Shown here piece after piece: positions 8,489 through 16,086 of a stretch of DNA of 64,000 nt. Source of the stretch: Bacillus sp. ISL-18 (GTDB lineage Bacteria > Bacillota > Bacilli > Bacillales > Cytobacillaceae); the NCBI RefSeq assembly GCF_018613415.1, contig NZ_JAGGQG010000014.1, positions 1-64,000 of the forward strand, read 5' to 3'. A model generated the notes under the pieces. That model was not told the origin of the DNA. It saw only the letters and a program-made list of their open reading frames with translations, and ran no database searches. Position 1 is the first letter of the stretch. Every line of letters starts with the position of its first letter. The translations under genes and the position numbers were made by a program.

Positions 8489-8516
8489 CCAATGTCAGTC
8501 TAGGAATCCTTTTAGG

Positions 8517-8545
8517 GGCGCATGAAAAATCATGCGCCTTTTTTT
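8517..8545 (+). terminator. Terminator of the AraC regulator gene
   Basis: Arms GGCGCATGA (8517-8525) and TCATGCGCC (8530-8538) with an AAAA loop are followed by seven T. Confidence 0.92.
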
Positions 8546-8557
8546 GCAAATATTCAC

Positions 8558-8620
8558 GCAACTATAGTATAAAAACATGCAATTGTAGTGCAAAAGTGTT
8601 TTAGCAAATGGATGTATACT
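8558..8620 (+). promoter_or_regulatory. Candidate AraC-type activator site and promoter of the symporter operon
   Basis: Two 17-bp direct repeats start at 8558 (GCAACTATAGTATAAAA) and 8579 (GCAATTGTAGTGCAAAA), matching at 13 of 17 positions and spaced exactly 21 bp, two helical turns. A -10-like TATACT lies at 8615-8620 and the place of the -35 (8592-8597) has no good hexamer but overlaps the second repeat. This is the classical layout of an AraC-activated promoter. The regulator is presumed to be the upstream gene. Confidence 0.6.
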
Positions 8621-8684
8621 TGTAATTAAGTTCTAGCTGGAGCGGGTACAGGTAAAAACGCATTATTTTTATTTTTAACTAAAA

Positions 8685-8698
8685 TGTAAACGGTTAAA
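8685..8698 (+). promoter_or_regulatory. cre-like CcpA site
   Basis: TGTAAACGGTTAAA fits the cre consensus TGWNANCGNTNWCA at 13 of 14 positions. It lies just before the ribosome site of the symporter, where CcpA binding would block transcription. Confidence 0.55.
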
Positions 8699-8714
8699 AA
8701 GGGGAGATATATTC

Positions 8715-10079
8715 ATGAAAAAGTTTGGAGTAAGAGATCAAGTTGGATATGCGTTTGGGGATATTGGTGGAAGTTTTGTAAACTTATACATTGGTTCTTT
8801 CTTTATTGTCTTTTGTACCTATGTATTAGGTGTAAGCCCTTACTTTATGGGGACAATGTTTTTAGCGGGTAAAGTATTCGACGCCATTGTTACTGGTATT
8901 ATGGGAACCATTACGGACCGTTATAGAATCGGAAAAAGCGGCGATAAATTTTTGCCTTGGATTAGCTTTTCTAAATGGTTACTAGCAGCAGCCTGTTTAC
9001 TCTCTTTTGCTGACGTCTCTAGTTTGGGGTCTACTGCAACGCATATTTGGGTAGTAGCTGTTTATTTATTCTTCTGTGTTGCATATACGGCTGATGCCAT
9101 TCCATATGGTTCATTAGCATCTGTTATTACCAATGATCCTGATGAACGGACAAAATTATCCCGTTCCCGTTCGATCGGCGGTATGATTGTAGGAATTGGA
9201 TTCTTATCGTTTGTACCAATGTTCATCTATGACAAAGCTAGAAATATTGTTCCAGAAGCATTCTTCTATATCGCGATTGTATTCAGTATTTTATCATTAC
9301 TATCCTATACTGGGCTTGTAAAATTAACAACTGAACGTATCCGTGACGAAAAGCCTGCTGGAGCCAAGCCTGATTACAATTTCAAGGAAGCATTTAAAGT
9401 AGCATTTTCCAACAGGCCATTAATCGGTATGATTGTTGCAACGCTTGGTTCTACCTTAATTATTTCTGGTGTTGCTACTTTAGCTGCTTATGTATTTGCT
9501 GAATTTTATAACATGCCTAGTGCCTTTGCTATCAACTCTTTCATTAACATGGGGATCATACTTGTTCTATTCGTTGTCGTTCCAAAACTCACAGTAAAAT
9601 TCAATAAACGCAACTTGATTCTTGCTACATCAGCATTCAGTTTAGTTGCATCTGCTTTTATGACGTTTGTTACTTTTGAAAATGTATATGTATTTGCAGC
9701 ATTATACAATATCGCAACAATTGGTTCATCCGTGTTTGTTATGCTTGTTTGGGCTTTGGTTACGGACTGTATCGATTATTCAGAGTATAAAACCGGAAAA
9801 AAAATCGAAGGAACTCTTTACTCCCTCTACTCTTTCGGCCGTAAAGTAGGAATGGGATTAGGAGCAGCCGTCGGTAGTTACTCTTTAGGTTGGGTTGGAT
9901 TTGTATCCGGTGCAAAATCACAATCACAAGAAGTTGCAGAAGGTATATTAAAAATGTACACAGGTATGCCAGTTGCCGCTTTTATTATCATACTAATTGG
10001 TGTAGGTTTAATCTTTAATCTGAATACAAAGAGCACAAATGAAATGTATGCGGCATTAAAAGAAAGAAGAGCGTCGTAA
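8715..10079 (+). CDS. GPH-family sugar:cation symporter
   Basis: A 454-residue, 12-segment membrane carrier of the glycoside-pentoside-hexuronide family in the major facilitator superfamily. Family marks are the N-terminal YAFGDIGGSFV, the Asp-rich first cytoplasmic loop (MGTITDRYRIGKSG, near residue 70) and AIPYGSLASVITNDPDERTKLS near 125. The start follows AAGGGGAG. It is 53 bases before a creatininase-family gene and shares its terminator at 10994-11031. The context suggests it imports the substrate of that hydrolase. AraC-type repeats and a cre-like site upstream suggest induction by substrate and carbon catabolite control. Confidence 0.88.
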   Translation: MKKFGVRDQVGYAFGDIGGSFVNLYIGSFFIVFCTYVLGVSPYFMGTMFLAGKVFDAIVTGIMGTITDRYRIGKSGDKFLPWISFSKWLLAAACLLSFADVSSLGSTATHIWVVAVYLFFCVAYTADAIPYGSLASVITNDPDERTKLSRSRSIGGMIVGIGFLSFVPMFIYDKARNIVPEAFFYIAIVFSILSLLSYTGLVKLTTERIRDEKPAGAKPDYNFKEAFKVAFSNRPLIGMIVATLGSTLIISGVATLAAYVFAEFYNMPSAFAINSFINMGIILVLFVVVPKLTVKFNKRNLILATSAFSLVASAFMTFVTFENVYVFAALYNIATIGSSVFVMLVWALVTDCIDYSEYKTGKKIEGTLYSLYSFGRKVGMGLGAAVGSYSLGWVGFVSGAKSQSQEVAEGILKMYTGMPVAAFIIILIGVGLIFNLNTKSTNEMYAALKERRAS

Positions 10080-10132
10080 AGGAATCCATTTATAGTGAAT
10101 TCTTATTAAATAGTATTATAGGAGAGATTTAG

Positions 10133-10984
10133 ATGCGTACTAGATTCCTATCAAAAATGACAAATGGGGAAGTTGAAGAATATTTAGAACGAAATGATAT
10201 TATCTATGTTCCAGTAGGAGTAACGGAAACTCATGGAGCATTGCCGCTGGATTCTGAAACTGTTTTAGCGGAAGCAATTGCTTTAAAAATGGCTGAAGCA
10301 TCAGATGGACTTGTTTTGCACAACTTGCCTTATTTCTTCCCAGGTGGAACGATAGTCGGCCGGGGGACGATACAAATGAGTATAAAAGACGGGATGGCTT
10401 ATTTGGATAAAATTGCGAAGTCATTACTAAATCAAGGCTTTAAACGACAAATTTATATTACCAGTCATGGTCCAGGTTATTTGACAGTTAGTGGCATGGT
10501 TCGTGATTTCTTTGATGAAACCAAAGTGCCTGCCTTGTATATGGATATATTAAAGGCGGCAGAGGCAGCCAACTTCAATTTAATGGACTCATTTCATAAC
10601 ATGACCATCGGTGCTTATAAAGTTTTAGGTAGATTAGAAGATGTCCCATTGAATGTACCTGAATCTCATTCCGTTACGTATGATGTTCAACATATGTTAT
10701 CTGGAATGAGTATGAATCCTGGTAATCTATTAGGGAAATATGCTTATCAATCCGGTGCAGTGGGTTCTTACTTTAACGAACCTTCTGATCATATGGCTAC
10801 TCCGCTTTTGAAAACATCTGAAGAAAGAGAAGCACATGCAGAATCAGGTGTTCAAGCAATTAACGAACTTGTAAAAGCATTGGATATGCCGGCTATTGTA
10901 GAAACACTTCGTCAAGTGGATATATACACTAAGGATACGATTCTTCCTAAATACGGTGCAAATTTGCCAGTCGGACATGCGTAA
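10133..10984 (+). CDS. Creatininase-family amidohydrolase/lactonase
   Basis: A 283-residue cytoplasmic protein. The stretch VPVGVTETHGALPLDSE (about residues 26-42) matches the family's metal-binding core (GSTEQHGPHLPLxTD), keeping the E, H and D ligands, and ITSHGP near 109 takes the place of the usual GHGGN. Proven members act on creatinine, on formamide-linked intermediates and, in inositol glycoside breakdown, on a keto-cyclitol ring. Pairing with a GPH symporter fits a sugar-like or cyclitol-like substrate better than creatinine, but this is inference. The ATG follows GGAGAG by 8 bases. Confidence 0.75.
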   Translation: MRTRFLSKMTNGEVEEYLERNDIIYVPVGVTETHGALPLDSETVLAEAIALKMAEASDGLVLHNLPYFFPGGTIVGRGTIQMSIKDGMAYLDKIAKSLLNQGFKRQIYITSHGPGYLTVSGMVRDFFDETKVPALYMDILKAAEAANFNLMDSFHNMTIGAYKVLGRLEDVPLNVPESHSVTYDVQHMLSGMSMNPGNLLGKYAYQSGAVGSYFNEPSDHMATPLLKTSEEREAHAESGVQAINELVKALDMPAIVETLRQVDIYTKDTILPKYGANLPVGHA

Positions 10985-10993
10985 TAAACAAAA

Positions 10994-11031
10994 AAATCGT
11001 GCGAACCTTATGGGTATCGTGCGATTTTTTT
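10994..11031 (+). terminator. Terminator of the symporter-hydrolase operon
   Basis: Arms AAATCGTGCGA (10994-11004) and TCGTGCGATTT (11017-11027), with two G-U pairs, run into a T-tract. Confidence 0.75.
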
Positions 11032-11202
11032 GTTTTGGATTTTTTTAAAATTGATATTTTCATATAAGAAACAAGAGGTTTAATTGCTGCTAGTCCCTCA
11101 CTAAAACTATTTTAAATAACGTATTGACTTAATTATATCAGGCATCAAAACTTTCAATAAATTTTTGGGCAACTTTAGTGAGATAGCTATCCTTTAACCA
11201 GA

Positions 11203-11466
11203 TTAAGAAGGCATCCATTTTAATCGTGCAATATGAAATTCAACAAAGTTTAGCCCTTGATGGATGATCGCATCTGGTGATTCACATTCTATTTTTGGTG
11301 TTAAACCATGCTTCTTAAATTCACTTAAAATAAGTTCATATGCAACGGTCCCGTATATCCGATGAAGATGGAGTAATGGATATTCAGAGATCTCTTTCAT
11401 TGTGATTTTGGATTGTGGATGTATTCCTTTTTGGGAGGCGGGCCTATTAATAGAACAAAGAGGGTT
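11203..11466 (-). pseudogene. LysR-type regulator, C-terminal relic
   Basis: On the minus strand, ITMKEISEYPLLHLHRIYG and the following ELILSEFKKHGLTPKIECES look like the middle of a LysR substrate-binding domain, where a conserved 'sleep/pll' step is followed by the second half of the ligand pocket. No helix-turn-helix domain lies upstream, and the sequence after SPDAI no longer matches the family. I read it as a decayed fragment. The frame is open from 11505, but the first 13 or so residues look random. Confidence 0.55.
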
Positions 11467-11626
11467 TGAAATTGTATATGGGCACCCATTGCATAAAGAA
11501 ACCAAAATGAAGTTTCAGTCATTGGTAAAAAAGTAGGAAGCAATTGATACTTTATGTGAAAATCAAAGAAAAGAATGTAGGATTCATCGTTTTAGTAGAG
11601 AAGAAATGATTCCATTATGCCTATAA
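11430..11626 (+). pseudogene. Interrupted reading frame of unknown family
   Basis: A plus-strand frame reads FWEAGLLIEQRGFEIVYGHP then HKETKMKFQSLVKK, meets TAG at 11534-11536, and continues in the same frame with a well-composed segment (EAIDTLCENQRKECRIHRFS and on to EEMIPLCL) to TAA at 11624. The composition on both sides of the stop looks protein-like, so this is probably a gene broken by a nonsense change. It overlaps the LysR relic on the other strand, so the boundary is uncertain. I do not recognise the family. Confidence 0.35.
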
Positions 11627-11946
11627 AAAAAATCAATTTACTGCATCAGTTGATCCATCATTTTGGAAATTTAAACTCTCTTCCTCCACATAAGAATCCT
11701 TTGGATGAGGAAAATAAGGATATGATCATTTCAGTCATCCAATTAATAAAGGGATTTCTTCAAAGTGATCCTTTAGACATGGCCAATTCTGACCATAGAA
11801 TAATAGACGTAAGAAATCACCAGTTTAGACTTACCCAAAGTGATTTTAATGGAGAACAGAATCCCCAATTTCCCCATTTTGTTTCACATGGAACATTCAT
11901 TATATTTAAAATCCTGTCTATACTGGATATATTGGAGGAATTATAA
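11617..11946 (+). CDS. Hypothetical 109-residue frame, possibly a relic
   Basis: The ATG overlaps the end of the interrupted frame before it (ATGCCTATAA), as in coupled genes. There is no good ribosome site. The product is hydrophilic with a hydrophobic C-terminus (FIIFKILSILDILEEL) and no motif I know. It may be the rest of the same decayed locus. Confidence 0.3.
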   Translation: MPIKKINLLHQLIHHFGNLNSLPPHKNPLDEENKDMIISVIQLIKGFLQSDPLDMANSDHRIIDVRNHQFRLTQSDFNGEQNPQFPHFVSHGTFIIFKILSILDILEEL

Positions 11947-12142
11947 CAGCTTCAATGGGGGAAGCGATAAGAAGCTAGAGTTATGAGGATATTCTTCACT
12001 ACATATCTAAAAATAATTACTTTAAAAAATCCAGAATAGAACATAGTGCAATAAAACCTTGCATAGGATCTATTCTGGGTTTTTCTGGTGATTTTTTATA
12101 CTATAAAGGACATTGCAGGCCATTTAATTAAGATGTGCATTT

Positions 12143-12676
12143 TCACTGCTTCTTAGGGATATAGTTAAAAATCTCTTTCGATTCAAAGCTGTCCACAAGA
12201 CGGTTCAGCCAATCATAATAGCCAAGAGCATCGGTTAATTTTTCAATATCCATTTTTGCTTCTGTTTTTACCTTACTATCCACATGATCATCATCCAACA
12301 GTGACTGTAACTCTGTGAGTGATTTCTCCATAGCTGTGACATTAATCGAAATCCCTGACCGCCATTTAATCGAAAAAAAATCAATAAAGGTTTGATACCA
12401 ATCGGGCTCAGCTTGATATAAATCCTTCCTTACCCCCTTTTTCCACACCTTCCCAACCATCTTAAGCTCTAACAAACTTCGGACGGATGTACTCATACTC
12501 GTCTTACTCATTCCGAGCGCATCTTTCATTTCATCCAGTGTCAATGGACCTTCCTGAAAATATAAAGCTCCATATAATCTGCCTATAGATTCCGTTACTC
12601 CGTATAAGTTCATATTTTGAGAAATCGCTTCAATCACCCGTTCACGGGCTTGTTCCAGCTTTTCTTCGCCATTCAT
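12143..12676 (-). CDS. GbsR/OpcR-type transcriptional regulator
   Basis: A 177-residue MarR-superfamily protein. The N-terminus (KLEQARERVIEAISQNMNLYG) and the winged helix-turn-helix (LTLDEMKDALGMSKTSMSTSVRSLLELKMV, about residues 46-75) are close to B. subtilis GbsR and OpcR, which repress glycine betaine synthesis or choline uptake genes and respond to choline or osmotic state. It is divergent from the opuA-type operon, whose promoter overlaps an inverted repeat (12851-12879), so it likely controls that operon. The start is the ATG at 12674-12676. Which of GbsR or OpcR it equals cannot be decided here. Confidence 0.82.
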   Translation of the reverse strand: MNGEEKLEQARERVIEAISQNMNLYGVTESIGRLYGALYFQEGPLTLDEMKDALGMSKTSMSTSVRSLLELKMVGKVWKKGVRKDLYQAEPDWYQTFIDFFSIKWRSGISINVTAMEKSLTELQSLLDDDHVDSKVKTEAKMDIEKLTDALGYYDWLNRLVDSFESKEIFNYIPKKQ

Positions 12677-12850
12677 CTTGCATCACATCCATTTGTATAC
12701 ATGTACTAAATAAGACTACCATGTTTATTTTAAAAGTAAAGAATGGAGGAAAAGAGGAAATGGGAGCATTTTTAAGTAATTTTAAGAATATTGTATATTC
12801 AGTACGTACAGTTTTTTCTGTATGCTATTTATGCCCAAATTTGCCCAATT

Positions 12851-12887
12851 AACAACTTTGATTAAAACATAAAGTTGTTACTATAAT
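12851..12887 (+). promoter_or_regulatory. opuA promoter with overlapping operator
   Basis: A sigma-A promoter reads TTGATT (12858-12863), 18-bp spacer, TATAAT (12882-12887). Inverted repeat arms AACAACTTT (12851-12859) and AAAGTTGTT (12871-12879) overlap the -35 and the spacer, so a bound regulator would block polymerase. The divergent GbsR-like protein is the natural candidate. Confidence 0.75.
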
Positions 12888-12930
12888 AAGAAAGTCCCAA
12901 CACTTTAGTAACAGCAATTGAGGTGAACAC

Positions 12931-14217
12931 ATGAATTCTATTTATAAAAAGATCAGCGTTCGTAATGTAACAAAGGTCTTTGGAAAATCCAAAAAAGCTC
13001 TTCAATTATTACAGGAAGGGGAATCAAAACAAAGTATTTTAAAGAAAACGGGGGCAACGATTGGTGTAAATCAAGCTTCGTTCGATGTAGAAGCAGGTGA
13101 AATTTTTGTCATTATGGGTTTATCTGGAAGCGGGAAGTCAACTTTAGTCCGGATGCTCAACCGACTGATTGAGCCTACAGCTGGTGAGGTCTTCATTGAT
13201 GGTGTTGATGTGGTCAGGATGAAGAAAGAACAGCTAAGAGACGTCCGCCGTAAAAAAATAAGTATGGTATTCCAAAAATTTGCTCTCCTCCCTCACCGGA
13301 CCGTACTGGAGAATACAGAGTATGGTTTAGAGGTACAGGGGGTACCTAAAGAAATTAGAACGGATAAAGCAATGGAGGCTTTAAAGCTTGTAGGATTGGA
13401 TGGATATGAAGACCAGTATCCCAAGCAATTAAGCGGCGGGATGCAGCAAAGAGTCGGATTAGCGAGAGCATTAGCCAATGATGCTGATATTCTGCTAATG
13501 GATGAAGCCTTTAGCGCTCTCGATCCCCTCATTCGCAAAGATATGCAGGATGAACTCCTGGAGCTTCAGGCAACGATGAAAAAAACAATTGTATTTATCA
13601 CTCATGATCTAGATGAAGCCCTTAGAATTGGCGATCGAATTGCTCTCATGAAAGATGGTGCCATTGTACAAATCGGAACGCCAGAAGAGATTCTCATGAA
13701 TCCATCCAATGACTATGTAGAGAGATTCGTAGAGGATGTAGATTTATCCAAGGTATTAACTGCAGGGCATGTCATGAAACGGGCAGAAGCGGTGTCCGTT
13801 GAAAAGGGTCCGCGGGTTGCCTTGCAAATGATGAGGGATTTGGGGATTTCAAGTATCTATGTTGTCGACTGCAAGAAGCAATTACTCGGTGCCATAACCG
13901 CTGCGGATGCAAAGGAGGCGCTTGACCGGAACGAAGGAATCATAAGTATTATACAGCATGATGTTTCGACTGTTTTACCGGAAACACTCTTAATCGATTT
14001 ATTTGAGAAAGTTTCTGGTGCATCCATTCCAGTAGCTGTTGTCGATCAAAGAGGGCGGCTAAATGGTATTCTTGTCCGTGGTGCGGTCATTGGCGCGCTG
14101 GCTGGTAACAATGATTCCATTAACAAAATTGAGCCAGCAATAGCTGAAACAGCAGCTGACAAGGAAGACACGGAGGTGAAAATCACATGGAACAATGGTT
14201 CCCGAAAATCCCAGTAG
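12931..14217 (+). CDS. opuAA: Glycine betaine ABC transporter, ATP-binding subunit
   Basis: A 428-residue cytoplasmic ATPase that powers osmoprotectant uptake. Motifs in order are Walker A GLSGSGKST near residue 64, signature LSGGMQQRVG near 168, Walker B ILLMDEAFSALDP near 188 and the switch His in FITHD. From about 285 on there is a CBS-domain pair (RVALQMMRDLGISSIYVVD), which senses ionic strength in OpuA. It is first of three genes and overlaps the permease start by 31 bases. The start follows GAGGTG. B. subtilis OpuAA is of very similar length. Confidence 0.95.
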   Translation: MNSIYKKISVRNVTKVFGKSKKALQLLQEGESKQSILKKTGATIGVNQASFDVEAGEIFVIMGLSGSGKSTLVRMLNRLIEPTAGEVFIDGVDVVRMKKEQLRDVRRKKISMVFQKFALLPHRTVLENTEYGLEVQGVPKEIRTDKAMEALKLVGLDGYEDQYPKQLSGGMQQRVGLARALANDADILLMDEAFSALDPLIRKDMQDELLELQATMKKTIVFITHDLDEALRIGDRIALMKDGAIVQIGTPEEILMNPSNDYVERFVEDVDLSKVLTAGHVMKRAEAVSVEKGPRVALQMMRDLGISSIYVVDCKKQLLGAITAADAKEALDRNEGIISIIQHDVSTVLPETLLIDLFEKVSGASIPVAVVDQRGRLNGILVRGAVIGALAGNNDSINKIEPAIAETAADKEDTEVKITWNNGSRKSQ

Positions 14218-15041
14218 CTGATTGGGTGGATACATTTGTTAACTGGCTGACGATTCATATGGCCGCGGCCTTCGATGGAGTTACCACCGTACTCCAATCT
14301 ATAGTGGATGGAATGGTTATCGGCTTTGGTTATATACCCTCCTACATATTTATGATTCTATTAACTATACTTGCCTGGAAAGTTTCCAATAAGGGAATCG
14401 CACTCTTTACCTTGGTCGGTTTATTTTTAATTGCCAATCTTGGCTACTGGGAACCAATGCTTGAGACATTGGCACTCGTCCTAACAGCTGTCATCATTTC
14501 AATTATATTAGGAATACCAATCGGAATCTGGGCGTCGCAAAAGCAAACAGTTAAGCAAGTGATAACACCAATTTTAGACTTTATGCAAACCATGCCTGCT
14601 TTTGTTTACCTTATTCCGGCGATTTTCTTCTTTAATATTGGGGTAGTCCCAGGTGTAGTTGCATCTGTTATTTTTGCGATGCCGCCGACGATCAGGCTGA
14701 CGATCCTTGGCATTAAACAAGTACCGGCCGATATTATTGAAGCCACAGAAGCCTTTGGGTCGACAACAAGTCAACGATTACTTAAAGTACAGCTCCCGCT
14801 GGCGATGCCAACCATCATGGCAGGAATTAATCAAAGCATTATGCTTGCCCTTTCCATGGTGGTCATCTCATCAATGGTTGGAGCCCCAGGACTTGGCGCC
14901 GATGTTTATCGCGCTGTAACACAAATCCAAATTGGCAAAGGTTTTGAAGCCGGTCTTTCGATTGTGGTCATCGCCATCATTCTCGACCGGGTTACTCAAA
15001 ATATAGGAAAAAATAAAAAACAAGGGGGAACTGCTTTATGA
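14187..15041 (+). CDS. opuAB: Glycine betaine ABC transporter, permease subunit
   Basis: A 284-residue inner-membrane protein of the binding-protein-dependent permease family. The N-terminal region PVADWVDTFVNWLT is the usual amphipathic lead of OpuAB/ProW. The EAA loop (EATEAFGSTTSQRLLKVQLP, near residue 185) docks the ATPase. The ATG lies inside the end of opuAA with GGAGGTG 8 bases upstream, and the stop overlaps the opuAC start by four bases (ATGA), so all three genes are coupled. Confidence 0.95.
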   Translation: MEQWFPKIPVADWVDTFVNWLTIHMAAAFDGVTTVLQSIVDGMVIGFGYIPSYIFMILLTILAWKVSNKGIALFTLVGLFLIANLGYWEPMLETLALVLTAVIISIILGIPIGIWASQKQTVKQVITPILDFMQTMPAFVYLIPAIFFFNIGVVPGVVASVIFAMPPTIRLTILGIKQVPADIIEATEAFGSTTSQRLLKVQLPLAMPTIMAGINQSIMLALSMVVISSMVGAPGLGADVYRAVTQIQIGKGFEAGLSIVVIAIILDRVTQNIGKNKKQGGTAL

Positions 15042-15934
15042 AGAAGTGGATGTTCATGCTGCTGGCAGCTTTACTAACAATTGGACTAGCTGCTTGCGGG
15101 ACGGAAAATACGACATCGAAAGAAAATGGCGGGAAAAAGCAGACAACTGTCGGGGACAGCGTTGACTATAAAATCATTGGAATTGACCCAGGCGCAGGTC
15201 TTATGAAGGCAGCAGCTAAAGCCATAGATGAATATTCATTAGACGATTGGAAGCTTGTCGAAGGATCAAGTGCCGCAATGACCGCCTCACTAAAAAAAGC
15301 TTACGCGAAAAAAGAGCCCATCATTGTCACAGGCTGGACACCTCACTGGATGTTCGCTGAATTTGATTTAAAATACCTAGATGATCCAAAAGGTGTTTTC
15401 GGAAAAGATGAAAGCATTCATACAATTGCAAGAAAAGGCCTAAAAGAAGATCTGCCAGATGCCTATAAGGTATTGGACCAATTCAATTGGACTCCGGATG
15501 ATATGGGCGTGGTGATGAATGAGATCGTCAATGGAGAAGAACCGGAGGAAGCAGCAGCTAAGTGGGTGGAAGACAATGCCGATAAAGTAAGCGAATGGAT
15601 CAAAGGAGCAAGCAAAGTTAACGGCGACAAAATTACCCTTGGTTATGTTGCATGGGACAGCGAAATTGCCAGTACCAATGTGATTGGCAAAGTCTTAACA
15701 GACCTTGGCTTTAAAGTAACACTAAGCCAAGTTGAAGCTGGGCCAATGTGGACAGGTGTTGCCGACGGAAGTTTAGATGCACATGTAGCTGGCTGGCTGC
15801 CATCGACCCATGCAGATTATTACAAAAAGTATGAAGGCAAATTTGATGATCTCGGTGAAAACCTGAAAGGGACAAAATTGGGACTCGTCGTTCCAGCTTA
15901 TATGGATATTGACTCTATCGAAGATTTGAAATAA
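15038..15934 (+). CDS. opuAC: Glycine betaine-binding lipoprotein
   Basis: A 298-residue lipoprotein anchored outside the cell. The signal peptide ends in the lipobox LAAC (Cys20). The OpuAC-type domain follows; TGWTPHWMF near residue 100 and GPMWTGVADGSLDAHVAGW near 235 supply tryptophans of the kind that form the cation-pi cage for the trimethylammonium group. It is last of the opuA operon and followed by a terminator-like hairpin at 15957-15997. Confidence 0.95.
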   Translation: MKKWMFMLLAALLTIGLAACGTENTTSKENGGKKQTTVGDSVDYKIIGIDPGAGLMKAAAKAIDEYSLDDWKLVEGSSAAMTASLKKAYAKKEPIIVTGWTPHWMFAEFDLKYLDDPKGVFGKDESIHTIARKGLKEDLPDAYKVLDQFNWTPDDMGVVMNEIVNGEEPEEAAAKWVEDNADKVSEWIKGASKVNGDKITLGYVAWDSEIASTNVIGKVLTDLGFKVTLSQVEAGPMWTGVADGSLDAHVAGWLPSTHADYYKKYEGKFDDLGENLKGTKLGLVVPAYMDIDSIEDLK

Positions 15935-15956
15935 TTTTTCATAAGCTGACTTAGGA

Positions 15957-15997
15957 AGCCGGTCAATCAATGACTGTTCTGGGGTCGGCTCTTTTTT
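15957..15997 (+). terminator. Terminator of the opuA operon
   Basis: AGCCG (15957-15961) pairs with CGGCT (15986-15990), extended by weaker pairs, and is followed by CTTTTTT. The stem is short, so confidence is moderate. Confidence 0.6.
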
Positions 15998-16086
15998 AGT
16001 TTATCTTAGTTTTTCCTCATTTAAGATTAGAATAATCAAGCCCTTTTAACAAATCATAAGAAAAAAGTTAGAAGGGGGCAGGAGTA

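Larger units (their letters stand above)
11032..12142. other. Gene-poor, decayed region
   Basis: About 1.1 kb with no convincing intact gene. It holds a relic of a LysR-type regulator on the minus strand, an interrupted frame on the plus strand, and one short frame of unknown reality (each listed). The remaining sequence is AT-rich and shows no clear promoter. Confidence 0.6.
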
